From: Cytobacillus sp. FSL H8-0458
GTDB taxonomy: Bacteria > Bacillota > Bacilli > Bacillales > Cytobacillaceae
DNA length: 64,000 nt
NCBI RefSeq assembly: GCF_038002165.1
Contig: NZ_JBBOBR010000002.1
Span: 124,001 to 188,000 of the forward strand
Direction: 5' to 3'
Shown: positions 26,378 to 34,291 of the stretch, piece by piece
Position numbering within the stretch: position 1 is the stretch's first letter
Layout: each line of letters starts with the position of its first letter
Notes under the pieces: model-generated
What the model was told of the DNA's origin: nothing
The model's database searches: none
Seen by the model: only the letters and a program-made list of their open reading frames with translations
Translations under genes and position numbers: made by a program

Positions 26378-27121
26378 GTGAAATTAGCTATCATAACAGG
26401 CGCATCAAAAGGGTTAGGAGCTTCTATCGCCAGGAGAATGATGACAGAAGGAACAGGAGTCATATCTGTATCAAGGACAGAAAACCCGGAATTGGCGAAA
26501 CTTGCTGCAGAGAACCACGTATTCTACGCCCAATATTTCTGCAACCTGTCTTCACCTGATGAGCTTGAATCAGTTTTCAGCAAACTGACTGCATTATTGC
26601 AGGAAAAACAGCCGGAGACCGTATATGTATATAACAACGCAGGGGTCATTGATCCAATCGGTACAGCCGGGAATCTCAATCATGAGGCATTAATTCAGAA
26701 TGCAAACGTTAATCTGATTGCTCCTATAATGATTTCGAACATCCTGCTGCGTGAAGTTTCAAGTGATATGGTCATTGTCAATATTACTTCAGGCGCTGCG
26801 GAAAGACCTATACAGGGGTGGAGTGCTTACTGCAGCACTAAGGCCGGAATAAATATGTTCACGGAAACTGCTGCATTGGAATTGCAGACAGCAGGAAGCA
26901 GCCATAAGATTATTGCCTTTAGTCCAGGTGTCATGGACACAGATATGCAGGGAACAATTCGTTCTTCAGCGAAGGAATCATTTCATGATCTGGAGAAATT
27001 CCAGGCATATAAGGAGAAAGGAATGCTAAGGGATACGGAAACTGTGGCAAACGCATTGGCCGGTCTGCTGCATAAGGAGATTGAGAGCGGTAAAGTGTAT
27101 TATGTAAATGACTTAATTTAA
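26378..27121 (+). CDS. SDR oxidoreductase, benzil reductase / YueD-like
   Basis: A 247-residue short-chain dehydrogenase. The NADP-binding motif is IITGASKGLGASIARRM, the NNAG motif reads VYNNAGVIDPIG, and the catalytic triad appears as ITSGAAERP (Ser) and SAYCSTKAG (Tyr-x3-Lys). The pattern resembles sepiapterin reductase-like enzymes and the (S)-benzoin-forming benzil reductase YueD of Bacillus. GTG 26378 is chosen because AGGAGTGAT is 8 nt upstream. A single gene with its own terminator; the true substrate is unknown. Confidence 0.82.
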   Translation: MKLAIITGASKGLGASIARRMMTEGTGVISVSRTENPELAKLAAENHVFYAQYFCNLSSPDELESVFSKLTALLQEKQPETVYVYNNAGVIDPIGTAGNLNHEALIQNANVNLIAPIMISNILLREVSSDMVIVNITSGAAERPIQGWSAYCSTKAGINMFTETAALELQTAGSSHKIIAFSPGVMDTDMQGTIRSSAKESFHDLEKFQAYKEKGMLRDTETVANALAGLLHKEIESGKVYYVNDLI

Positions 27122-27129
27122 AGATGTCA

Positions 27130-27153
27130 AAAGCCGGCTGGCGGGCCGGCTTT
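27130..27153. terminator. Terminator between SDR and UspA-like genes
   Basis: A stem AAAGCCGGC / GCCGGCTTT with a 6-nt loop, followed by TTTC. It lies between convergent genes, so it is likely bidirectional. Confidence 0.82.
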
Positions 27154-27154
27154 C

Positions 27155-27790
27155 TTATTTATCTTCCAATATATTACTATCGACGACACCATGGTGAATA
27201 CGCAGAACTTCATGGTTATTTTCTCTTTGTATAACAAAAAAACCATTTGAGAAGTCAGAGGATAATTCTTTAAAGAAGATGCCCTTTATTCCATTCTCGT
27301 GACTTTCTCCCATGATCAGATGATAATCGGAGCCTTTTTTGACGATCTGGGCCGGCAGCCCTTTATCTGTATCATCAGAAGGATCATGGACCTTTCTGGA
27401 AACTTCTGCGACAAGAATATCCACCCCATCAAGCAGCTGGAATAATTCATTGACCAAGGAAGGCTTTACAATCCGCTCCAGCTTGGTTTGAACAGCCTGT
27501 CCAAGAATAATCTGGGTAATTTTATACTCCTGAACCACTTCAGCGATCACCCTGGCAGTTTTCTTGCCCCCGGCATACTTGGCGAGCATCTTCAGCCCGT
27601 ATTTCTCTGCTAAACTTTCGAACAAGTATTTTGTCTGAAGCTCGTTAAAGTTAAACTCTTCCTGTTTCCGGTTTTCTACAGAGAGAATATAGCCCTCTCC
27701 CTGAAAAGCTTCCTTCAGTTTTTTTCCTCTTTGGGCCAGTCTTTCCGCATGATTGGGATTGCTTACACAAATTAATATATTTTCCTTCAT
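27155..27790 (-). CDS. Universal-stress-protein-like domain protein related to KdpD
   Basis: A 211-residue cytoplasmic protein. Its first 130 residues read as the UspA-like domain of KdpD sensor kinases: ENILICVSNPNHAERLAQRG, then AEVVQEYKITQIILGQAVQTKLERIVKPSLVNEL, where the GxxxxxKLERI stretch corresponds to the nucleotide-binding loop. No kinase or membrane segments follow; the C-terminal 80 residues are unrecognised. It could be a stress or potassium-related adaptor. Start follows GAGGTG. Confidence 0.7.
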   Translation of the reverse strand: MKENILICVSNPNHAERLAQRGKKLKEAFQGEGYILSVENRKQEEFNFNELQTKYLFESLAEKYGLKMLAKYAGGKKTARVIAEVVQEYKITQIILGQAVQTKLERIVKPSLVNELFQLLDGVDILVAEVSRKVHDPSDDTDKGLPAQIVKKGSDYHLIMGESHENGIKGIFFKELSSDFSNGFFVIQRENNHEVLRIHHGVVDSNILEDK

Positions 27791-27959
27791 TTTAGCACCT
27801 CTCCCACCGGATTCTATTTTCAGTATAGCACGAATAACTTGGAATAAACCTGGGGCACAAGGGAACCAAAGTTTGAATCAAAACTTTTTTAGAAAATATG
27901 AATAAGAATTTCTTAGTACGGGCATAATAATCCTACAAGTGTAAATCCCCCTTTTTTCA

Positions 27960-27986
27960 GCTTCCTTTCAAGGAAGCATTTTTTTT
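27960..27986 (+). terminator. Orphan plus-strand terminator
   Basis: GCTTCCTT / AAGGAAGC stem followed by ATTTTTTTT, a good plus-strand terminator. No plus-strand gene precedes it; the nearest plus-strand gene ends at 27121 behind its own terminator. See findings. Confidence 0.6.
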
Positions 27987-28014
27987 GCAAAATTGCCTAT
28001 TTGCCCGCCAATAT

Positions 28015-28046
28015 AAAAAATAACCCTCCCTTTTTAAGAGAGGGTT
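28015..28046 (-). terminator. Terminator after the DUF2935 gene
   Basis: Stem AACCCTCTC / GGGAGGGTT (one mismatch) followed by TTTTTT on the minus strand. Confidence 0.8.
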
Positions 28047-28056
28047 CCAAAAGCTA

Positions 28057-28884
28057 TTATACATAAGACGGTTTTTTCAAAGAACATTTTGAAGCTTCTC
28101 CCGCTAGTTCAGGAGCATAATAACTGAGCTTTTTAATTAAATAGCAGGCTTCCGGGAAATGGTGTTCGAGAAATCTCAGAGTCGTTTTATTGAGAATTCT
28201 TTTGCCTGCATATTTCTGTACAATGCCTTTAATATATTCATTCATTTCAATTACAGCAGCCCCCACGTCCCTCGCCATTTCCTGCTGGCGCGGAAACCCC
28301 GGCTCCGTGAATCGGAGATACCCCTTCATATGGCGGTTCTGCACGAGGAACCCCTGAAAAATCCTCGTATAAATTTGAGCCTGTTCCTCTACAAAAACCT
28401 CAATTGGATCAATAGAATTCCTCAAAAGGATAATATGCCCCAGCTGATCCTCGAGCCACAAATCCAGCAGATCAAAAAGAGATTGCGGCGGAGGTGTAAG
28501 CCCTTTTGCATAATAAGACAGAAGCCGCAAATATTCCTGATTTTCACTTAATGTGCCGTTAAAATACGTTGGCGAAAGATTAATATTGATCTTGTTAATG
28601 ATTCTCAAATTCTGAAGTTTTCCTTCAAATTGAAAATAGCCATTTGCAATCGGCCATATCTCCATCGCCATTGCAATAGCCTCCTGGGATTCTGCCAGTA
28701 CAGAGGGGGATAATTGGTTAAGCCTAATCCTGAGATCCCGGAAGGCTCGCCTGTATTCATCCGCTCTTTTTACAAACTTGCCTTCAGCCGGAGAAAGATT
28801 GTCCCTGACAAAAATCGCATGATCTTCAAGAATCTCCAGCCAAAAAGCATGCTCCTCCCACGTTGTCAAAACCATTTCATTCAT
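28057..28884 (-). CDS. DUF2935 domain protein
   Basis: A 275-residue helical protein of the DUF2935 family. Two repeats with conserved His/Glu positions can be seen (WEEHAFWLEILEDHAIFVRDNLSP and LDLWLEDQLGHIILLRNSIDP), which suggests a di-metal ferritin-like or haemerythrin-like helical bundle. Such proteins are common in spore-formers and have no proven role. Start ATG 28884 follows GGGGGG. It is a single gene closed by a terminator. Confidence 0.82.
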   Translation of the reverse strand: MNEMVLTTWEEHAFWLEILEDHAIFVRDNLSPAEGKFVKRADEYRRAFRDLRIRLNQLSPSVLAESQEAIAMAMEIWPIANGYFQFEGKLQNLRIINKININLSPTYFNGTLSENQEYLRLLSYYAKGLTPPPQSLFDLLDLWLEDQLGHIILLRNSIDPIEVFVEEQAQIYTRIFQGFLVQNRHMKGYLRFTEPGFPRQQEMARDVGAAVIEMNEYIKGIVQKYAGKRILNKTTLRFLEHHFPEACYLIKKLSYYAPELAGEASKCSLKKPSYV

Positions 28885-29011
28885 CCAGATCCCCCCATAT
28901 TAATCCTTTTAAATGTATATGCAATTTAAAAGGAAACATGAAGGCCGGTCCGGATAAAAAGGAAGTGGTTTAGAGAAAATAAGGAAACACTTTTATGAAA
29001 GGAGAATCCCA

Positions 29012-29143
29012 ATGACCAAAAAGTATAATAAAGGCAGCAATAATCAAAATTCACCAAGAGGGAACCAATCCCCGATCAGCGGTGATAACAGCAAAGGCAA
29101 CAAAAGGAATAAAGACCAAAAAGATAAGACTGATTTGGATTAA
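29012..29143 (+). CDS. Small hydrophilic spore-type protein
   Basis: A 43-residue Asn/Lys/Gln-rich protein (MTKKYNKGSNNQNSPRGNQS... ending DQKDKTDLD). ATG follows AAAGGAG at 7-8 nt. Composition and size match minor small acid-soluble spore proteins (the SspP/SspL type), but no signature is decisive. Upstream, AAGGAAACACTTTTA is shared exactly with the leader of the yuzL-like gene at 10826, suggesting common regulation. Confidence 0.6.
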   Translation: MTKKYNKGSNNQNSPRGNQSPISGDNSKGNKRNKDQKDKTDLD

Positions 29144-29146
29144 GAA

Positions 29147-29335
29147 AAGCGCAATGCGCCCGCCTATATAGAACGCAGACTAAAACCGCCACGTCCTGTG
29201 GCAACGTCTGCATGACCCGCATCGTGCGGGCCTCAAGCATAAGACAAGCCGGCTGAAAGGTTGTTCTTTAACCTTTTGGACGGATTGGCTTAGACCCGAG
29301 AGCCGATGGCGCCTGGAGCTAGACAGTTATCGAAG
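29147..29335. repeat. GC-rich intergenic repeat element, copy 2
   Basis: A second copy of the family seen at 22184-22445. It begins AAGCGCAATGCGCCCGCC, contains the nested inverted repeats ACGTCCTGTGG... and GACCCGCATCGTGCGGG, the core AAGCATAAGACAAGCC, and ends GGCGCCTGGAGCTAGACAG. The flanks include TATAACTTTGAAC in inverted relation. Possibly a transcribed structured element or an inactive mobile repeat. Confidence 0.6.
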
Positions 29336-29365
29336 TTCAAAGTTATACTTTTAATCCTTTAAAAG

Positions 29366-29397
29366 AAAACCGGCTTCCTGTTCGAAGCCGGTTTTCT
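29366..29397. terminator. Terminator after small acidic gene
   Basis: A 13-bp perfect stem GAAAACCGGCTTC / GAAGCCGGTTTTC. It touches the last stop codon bases of the gene at 29396-29608. Confidence 0.82.
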
Positions 29398-29608
29398 ATT
29401 CGTCATCGCCTGATATTTTAATTGCTGGTGTTTCGTTATAAAGGTACGTTGGAGCCATATTTTGTTTTGGCTCACGATTATTCATTGCTTCTTGCAGCTT
29501 AAGATTAGCGTCTTCTGTTTCTGTCGTACTGCTCATTTGGGAATAAACAGTCTGATCTTCAAGTTTTTCATTTAGCCTGATATTCGTTTCAGCAGTTTTA
29601 TCATCCAT
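29396..29608 (-). CDS. Small acidic hypothetical protein
   Basis: A 70-residue acidic, polar protein without membrane segments (MDDKTAETNIRLNEKLEDQT..., ending AIKISGDDE). ATG is preceded by AAAAGGAGGAT, a strong site, and a terminator touches its stop, so it is very probably expressed. I do not recognise a family. It lies just upstream of nothing on the same strand; def is on the same strand 100 bp further up and ends at its own terminator. Confidence 0.6.
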   Translation of the reverse strand: MDDKTAETNIRLNEKLEDQTVYSQMSSTTETEDANLKLQEAMNNREPKQNMAPTYLYNETPAIKISGDDE

Positions 29609-29685
29609 TTACCTAATCCTCCTTTTGTTATAGTTTGTTTTAAGTGATTATTAAATATTACCCCAGTCTGTTTCCATAAAACAAA

Positions 29686-29710
29686 AAGCATAAACCGATG
29701 GCCTATGCTT
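29686..29710 (-). terminator. def terminator
   Basis: Stem AAGCATA / TATGCTT followed by TTTTTG on the minus strand, immediately beyond the def stop. Confidence 0.72.
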
Positions 29711-30289
29711 CTAAAAGTTCTCCATAACCGAGTGTTCCGGAACTTTGAACGGATCATTTTTATCAATTCGATCATAAAACATAATTCCGTTCAGATGGTC
29801 AATTTCATGCTGCATGATGATAGACGGAATCCCCTTAAACCTGAGTGTCACTTCCTCGTCATCAAGATTATGTGCTTTTACCTTAATTCGCTCATAACGG
29901 GGCACATACCCTTTTACATCACGGTCTACAGACAGGCAGCCTTCACCCTCCGGAAGAAAAATGACACCGACAGAGTGGCTGATAATTTTCGGGTTAATTA
30001 TATAATGCTCCTGGGGCTCACCTTTTTCATTGGTAAAATAAGCAGTAAACATGCGCTTATTAAGGCCAATTTGGTTGGCGGAAAGTCCAATGCCCGGTCG
30101 CAAACCATATTTCTTTGCAATGGCAGGATCCTGGCTGTTTTTCAGATACTGCATCATCGCAATCAGCGTTCCGCGATCTTCTTCAGTCAAAGGCACTGTG
30201 ACTTCTTTTGTTACTTCGCGCAGGATCGGATCGCCCTCACGTACAATATCCTTCATCGTAATAATTGTATCAGCATTAAATTTACTCAT
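29711..30289 (-). CDS. def: Peptide deformylase (DefB/YkrB type)
   Basis: A 192-residue metallo-deformylase that removes N-formyl from new proteins. Motif 2 EGCLSVD and motif 3 HEIDHLNG are intact (Cys and two His bind Fe/Zn, Glu is catalytic). Motif 1, usually GxGLAAPQ/AAxQ, reads GIGLSANQIG, with Ser for the first Ala. Body and C-terminus match the larger Bacillus DefB form. The start chosen (ATG 30289) overlaps the stop of an XRE regulator by 8 nt; it has a poor ribosome site, so coupling is likely. ATG 30256 is an alternative. Confidence 0.9.
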   Translation of the reverse strand: MSKFNADTIITMKDIVREGDPILREVTKEVTVPLTEEDRGTLIAMMQYLKNSQDPAIAKKYGLRPGIGLSANQIGLNKRMFTAYFTNEKGEPQEHYIINPKIISHSVGVIFLPEGEGCLSVDRDVKGYVPRYERIKVKAHNLDDEEVTLRFKGIPSIIMQHEIDHLNGIMFYDRIDKNDPFKVPEHSVMENF

Positions 30290-30473
30290 AAATAAACAAT
30301 TCATCTACCTTTACTTTTAGTGTTTTAGAAATTTTAAAAGCGAGCTTCAGTGTGGGATCATATTTATTATTTTCTATGGAGTTAATTGTCTGCCTGGCCA
30401 CACTGCATTCTTGAGCGAGCCTTTTCTGAGTTATTCCCAGCTTTTTTCGTATTTCCTTTATTTTATTCTTCAT
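30282..30473 (-). CDS. Small XRE-family regulator
   Basis: A 63-residue HTH protein with an XRE/Cro domain throughout: KIKEIRKKLGITQKRLAQECSVARQTINSIENNKYDPTLKLA. It resembles the YgzD/YvaO-type short regulators of Firmicutes. ATG 30473 follows AGGTGG. Its stop overlaps the def start, so it is presumably in an operon with def. Such short XRE proteins often bind their own promoter. Confidence 0.85.
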   Translation of the reverse strand: MKNKIKEIRKKLGITQKRLAQECSVARQTINSIENNKYDPTLKLAFKISKTLKVKVDELFIYE

Positions 30474-30646
30474 CCTACCACCTTTTGGGCCGAAACTGTT
30501 CTTATGGTAGCATTTCAGATGGCTGGATGTCTAATACTTTGGACATTCGTAGCTGCACAAAAAATTTTTTCGCGAAAAATTGAAGATAACCGCAAAATTT
30601 TGATTTCATTGTCGATTTACCTTGCTTTATCCGCGAATATGCAAAA

Positions 30647-30675
30647 AACCAGTGCAGATCCCCTCCACACTGGTT
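30647..30675 (-). terminator. Antiporter terminator
   Basis: Stem AACCAGTG / CACTGGTT with a 13-nt loop and TTTTTTG on the minus strand, just beyond the antiporter stop. Confidence 0.82.
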
Positions 30676-30685
30676 CCCTATTTAA

Positions 30686-32176
30686 CTACGCCTCAGCTTC
30701 AACCAGAGTTTCAGCTGGTTTTTTCTTTTTCAGCAGCAGTTTGAGCTCTCTTTTATATTTTCTCTTAGTAAGGATGTAAAGAAAATCTCCCTGCTCAATT
30801 TGGGTATTGCCTGTAGGAGTAATTAACTCATCTTTACGAATGATTGCATTGACAAGCGCGCCTTCAGGAAAAGGAATCTCCATCAGATTTTGCCCGATAA
30901 TGAATGCATCTTCTTCGATTTCGAATTCAATCATTTCAGCATCTGCTTTCCCAAGGGAGACCAATTCCAGGGAATGCATGGGAGTAGCCTTTTCAGGCCC
31001 AGTCAGACCAAGCTTTTCAGCTAACAATGTAATTGTTGATCCCTGAATAAGAGCGCTGGTCAGGACAACGAAAAAGACAACATTGAAAATCTCGTGACTG
31101 CCTTCCACGCCGGATAGCAGCGGAAAAGTGGCCAGCACAATTGGCACAGCCCCTTTTAATCCTGCCCAAGATAAGAAGATCAATTCTTTCATCGAAAAGC
31201 CCATTTTAATGGTGGTTAGAAAAACAGCAGCAGGTCTGGCAACAAATATGAGAAGTGCTGAAAGAGCAAGGCCTTTTAGCAAAATGTCAGATTGGAAAAG
31301 TTCATTTGGAAAGACCAGAAGACCTAAAATAACGAACATTGCAATTTGCATCATCCAGGCAAAACCTTCCGTAAAACGGAAAACAGAGTGGCGATAAGCA
31401 ATGTCTGCGTTCCCAATCATAATACCCGCCACATATACAGCAAGAAGGCCGCTGCCTCCCAGATAAGCTGTTATTCCATATGTCAGCATGGCAAAACCAG
31501 TTGCAAACACAGGATAAAGCCCGCTTGAATCCAAGTTAATTTTATTCAATGACCATATTGCGAACTTGCCAAACAAGAGACCGGCTATTGCTCCTACTCC
31601 CATTTGGATAAAGAAGGAACCAATAAGTGAGAAAATACCCGAGCCGGGAGTCATGATCAGCTCAATCATGGCAACTGTCAGGAACACTGCCATGGGATCA
31701 TTAGAGCCAGACTCGGCTTCCAGTGTTGCGGAAATCCTGGGCTTTATATTTTGCCCTTTTAATACAGCAAAAACGGCAGCTGCATCAGTCGAACCGACAA
31801 TCGCACCAAATAGCACCGCAACAGGCCAATCTACACCGAGAATAAACTTTGCTGCCACAGCAACAAGTCCGGTGGTAATCACAACACCTAAGGTTGCCAA
31901 TAATAAGGAGGGTACAATGACCGTCCGGGCTGTTTTCCAGTTCGTCTGCAGTCCACCTTCAAACAAAATAATGATAAAGGCCAAAACCCCAATCATCTGT
32001 GCAATTCTCGCATTATCAAAATAAATGAATTGACCCAATCCCATTCCGACCGCTATAAACAGAACAAGAGCGGGCACGCCAAGCCGTGCAGAAAATTTAG
32101 TTGTCATAACACCAATAATAAAAAGAATAGCAGCCAGCAGGATAAGTGCATCTGTGTGCCAAATAAATTCAGCCAA
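30686..32176 (-). CDS. CPA1-type K+(Na+)/H+ antiporter with TrkA-C domain
   Basis: A 496-residue NhaP2/CvrA-like antiporter: about 12 membrane segments, with GAIVGSTDAAAVFAVLKG and ESGSNDPMAVFLTVAMIE (the acidic transport site N-D/S-N-D region), then a cytosolic TrkA-C (RCK_C) domain after about residue 400 (HSLELVSLGKADAEMIEFEIEED ... GDFLYILTKRKYK). It exchanges cations for protons. TTG 32176 is chosen, 8 nt after AGAAGG; the GTG at 32185 overlaps that site. Substrate ion is not certain. Confidence 0.87.
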   Translation of the reverse strand: MAEFIWHTDALILLAAILFIIGVMTTKFSARLGVPALVLFIAVGMGLGQFIYFDNARIAQMIGVLAFIIILFEGGLQTNWKTARTVIVPSLLLATLGVVITTGLVAVAAKFILGVDWPVAVLFGAIVGSTDAAAVFAVLKGQNIKPRISATLEAESGSNDPMAVFLTVAMIELIMTPGSGIFSLIGSFFIQMGVGAIAGLLFGKFAIWSLNKINLDSSGLYPVFATGFAMLTYGITAYLGGSGLLAVYVAGIMIGNADIAYRHSVFRFTEGFAWMMQIAMFVILGLLVFPNELFQSDILLKGLALSALLIFVARPAAVFLTTIKMGFSMKELIFLSWAGLKGAVPIVLATFPLLSGVEGSHEIFNVVFFVVLTSALIQGSTITLLAEKLGLTGPEKATPMHSLELVSLGKADAEMIEFEIEEDAFIIGQNLMEIPFPEGALVNAIIRKDELITPTGNTQIEQGDFLYILTKRKYKRELKLLLKKKKPAETLVEAEA

Positions 32177-32481
32177 TACGATCACCTTCTTTATTCAGAT
32201 TTAATTAAAGGTAGGTTAATAAAAAATGTTCTATCGTTGTTGAGGATTTCTTTTTATTGCATCAGCAAACAGGATTATGCCAGGAGAGATGATGACAGCA
32301 GCTCATTGCGGATCTTTAGCATGGTGCAGAGCTGCTATTAGAAAGAAGTGACAGTGAGACGTTGGCTTTATTATCTTTTGCAGCTTCCACTGTCTTTATC
32401 GTTTTTTAATGTAACATAAATACATCATAACATATATTATGTAACATCGCACTTCATATGCATGATTTTTTTAAAAAAAAT
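32177..32481. other. Intergenic stretch, no gene seen
   Basis: Between the antiporter start and the GNAT terminator I see no supported gene. An AT-rich segment TAACATATATTATGTAACATC (about 32425-32450) holds the inverted pair GTTACAT-type ends but nothing I can name. Confidence 0.5.
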
Positions 32482-32505
32482 CGGACTTGCCCTTAGGCAA
32501 ATCCG
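32482..32505 (-). terminator. Terminator after the GNAT gene
   Basis: A 10-bp stem (CGGATTTGCC / GGCAAGTCCG, one wobble) with a 4-nt loop and ATTTTTTTT on the minus strand. Confidence 0.85.
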
Positions 32506-33039
32506 CTAAATTTCTTTAGATAGATGAATCATCTCAGCTTCCATTTTATACTCCTTATAACCGCAGCTTTTATAGAGGTTTACCGCACTATCCCAGACAA
32601 TATTTGTTTCTAGGACAACTTTTATGTAACCGGCTGCTTTAGCATGATCCTCCAGTTTCCGTACCATCATTCGGGCAATGCCCTGACCCCGGAATTCCTT
32701 TTTTACAGACATTCGCTGCAGCCTGCACTCCCCATTGCCTTCATTGGTAATTGCACCCGTACACACCAGTTCATTATCAATTAAACCAGCCAGAAAAAGA
32801 GCACCTTCAGCGCTGTATGTTTCTGTAAGGCTGCTCAAATCAGGATTTAACGAATGGTCAATAAACCCGAAGCGTTCCTGGAATCCATTCAATATTAATT
32901 CTTTTGCAGCAGTTTCGTGATCTATTGAGATCGGAACAATCTTTATATGCGATTTAATCATTTTCAGCTCAAGCGCAGTCAGCTTTTTATCGCATACCTC
33001 ATGCTTACTGACATTTCCAATAACATTTGTGATTTTCAT
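32506..33039 (-). CDS. GNAT-family N-acetyltransferase
   Basis: A 177-residue protein with a GNAT domain covering the last 140 residues. The acetyl-CoA pyrophosphate loop is RGQGIARMMVRKLEDHAK, preceded by LQRMSVKKEF and followed by VLETNIVWDSAVNLYKSCGY. The N-terminal 30 residues resemble no known domain. ATG follows AGGAG. The acceptor is unknown. Confidence 0.82.
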   Translation of the reverse strand: MKITNVIGNVSKHEVCDKKLTALELKMIKSHIKIVPISIDHETAAKELILNGFQERFGFIDHSLNPDLSSLTETYSAEGALFLAGLIDNELVCTGAITNEGNGECRLQRMSVKKEFRGQGIARMMVRKLEDHAKAAGYIKVVLETNIVWDSAVNLYKSCGYKEYKMEAEMIHLSKEI

Positions 33040-33307
33040 AGATTCTCCTGTTTTTTCCTTTTATAATAAGATATTAGCAGGGAAAAGAGAATTCTTTTTA
33101 GCGAGTTACTATAGGCAGAGCTCCTCTCTACAACTTCTGCTGCAGTGTATATTCAATTTTGCACATCTTTCGCCGGACAAAACGCTATATATTATATTCC
33201 GTAAGACTCAAGTCTTAGCTGAAATTAAACCTGGGGCTCAATGTGCATGAATTGAGATTAGCATAAAATATAATTAAGAAATTATTGAGGGAAAGCAGGG
33301 ATTCATA

Positions 33308-34162
33308 TTGAAAAGAATCTTCACCATTTTTATCATTTTAGTCTGTTCCTATTTGCTCTTTACCGGCGTGAACAGCTGGCTGAGTTTTGGAGGAAACAGT
33401 AATGAAGTTTCTCTCAGTAAGAGGACAGACCATATCAGCATAGATGTATCAAGTTCTGATACAGTCATTATTCCTGAAAAGAGGAATGATGTCAGAGCAG
33501 AGCTTGATGGTAAAGGAGAAGTGACCGTAAATAAGTCTGGAAACGAAGTTAGTGTAGAATACAAAAGAAAGTGGCTGGACGGCTTTCAGTTTGTCAATAA
33601 CAAAAGCAATCTGAAAATCTACATTCCTGAAGATTTCAATAAGTCCATGTCCATTGACATCGGTTCCGGCCGTTTGAATTTCGCCGGTGAATCTGAGAGC
33701 AAGCCTTTTGAGCTTGAGAGCCTGGATGTTAATATGAGCTCTGGAAAAGTCAGCCTGGCCAACATAAAGACAGATGAATTTGAGCATGAAGGCTCCTCAG
33801 GAATGATGGATGCAGATCACTTATTTGCCCGATCAGGCGAAATAGATATGAGTTCAGGCAAAGTGAAGATTCGCAACTACCAGGGCAAGCTTGACGCCGG
33901 GGTCTCATCTGGACAGCTCGATATAATGGTCGGCAAACTGATTGACTCTATTAAAGTGGAAGCCAGTTCAGGCTTTGTCCGTCTTGACTTGCCTGATGAT
34001 GCAGACTTCACCTTAAAAGGCAAAGCAAGCAGCGGCCATATCAGCAGCGATTTTGAATTGGATGAAGAGGAGCGCGATAAAAATGATATTTCCGGCAAAC
34101 ATGGATCAGGAGAACATGACATCCGCATCTCTGTATCCAGCGGGAAAGCCGAAATTAATTAA
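33308..34162 (+). CDS. DUF4097 (beta-helix) membrane-anchored protein
   Basis: A 284-residue protein with one N-terminal membrane anchor (about 3-22) and a body of repeated short strands: SLDVNMSSGKVSLANIKTDEF, EIDMSSGKVKIRNYQGKL, GVSSGQLDI and VEASSGFVRLDL, with a repeated S-S-G-x-V/L core about every 20-25 residues. This is the DUF4097 adhesin-like beta-solenoid. TTG 33308 follows GCAGGG; no ATG is available at that position. Role unknown, outer face of the membrane. Confidence 0.8.
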   Translation: MKRIFTIFIILVCSYLLFTGVNSWLSFGGNSNEVSLSKRTDHISIDVSSSDTVIIPEKRNDVRAELDGKGEVTVNKSGNEVSVEYKRKWLDGFQFVNNKSNLKIYIPEDFNKSMSIDIGSGRLNFAGESESKPFELESLDVNMSSGKVSLANIKTDEFEHEGSSGMMDADHLFARSGEIDMSSGKVKIRNYQGKLDAGVSSGQLDIMVGKLIDSIKVEASSGFVRLDLPDDADFTLKGKASSGHISSDFELDEEERDKNDISGKHGSGEHDIRISVSSGKAEIN

Positions 34163-34173
34163 CTGCTGTATTA

Positions 34174-34197
34174 AAGTCCGGGAAACCGGGCTTTTTT
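34174..34197 (+). terminator. Terminator after the DUF4097 gene
   Basis: Stem AGTCCGG / CCGGGCT with loop GAAA and TTTTTTT. Confidence 0.85.
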
Positions 34198-34291
34198 TGA
34201 TGATGAATGAGGATTAAGGCTGAGCGCTGTGGGGAACTAGTCTTATACGCAATATTTTGACAAGCGAAATTTGCACAAAGGAGTGTGAGTC

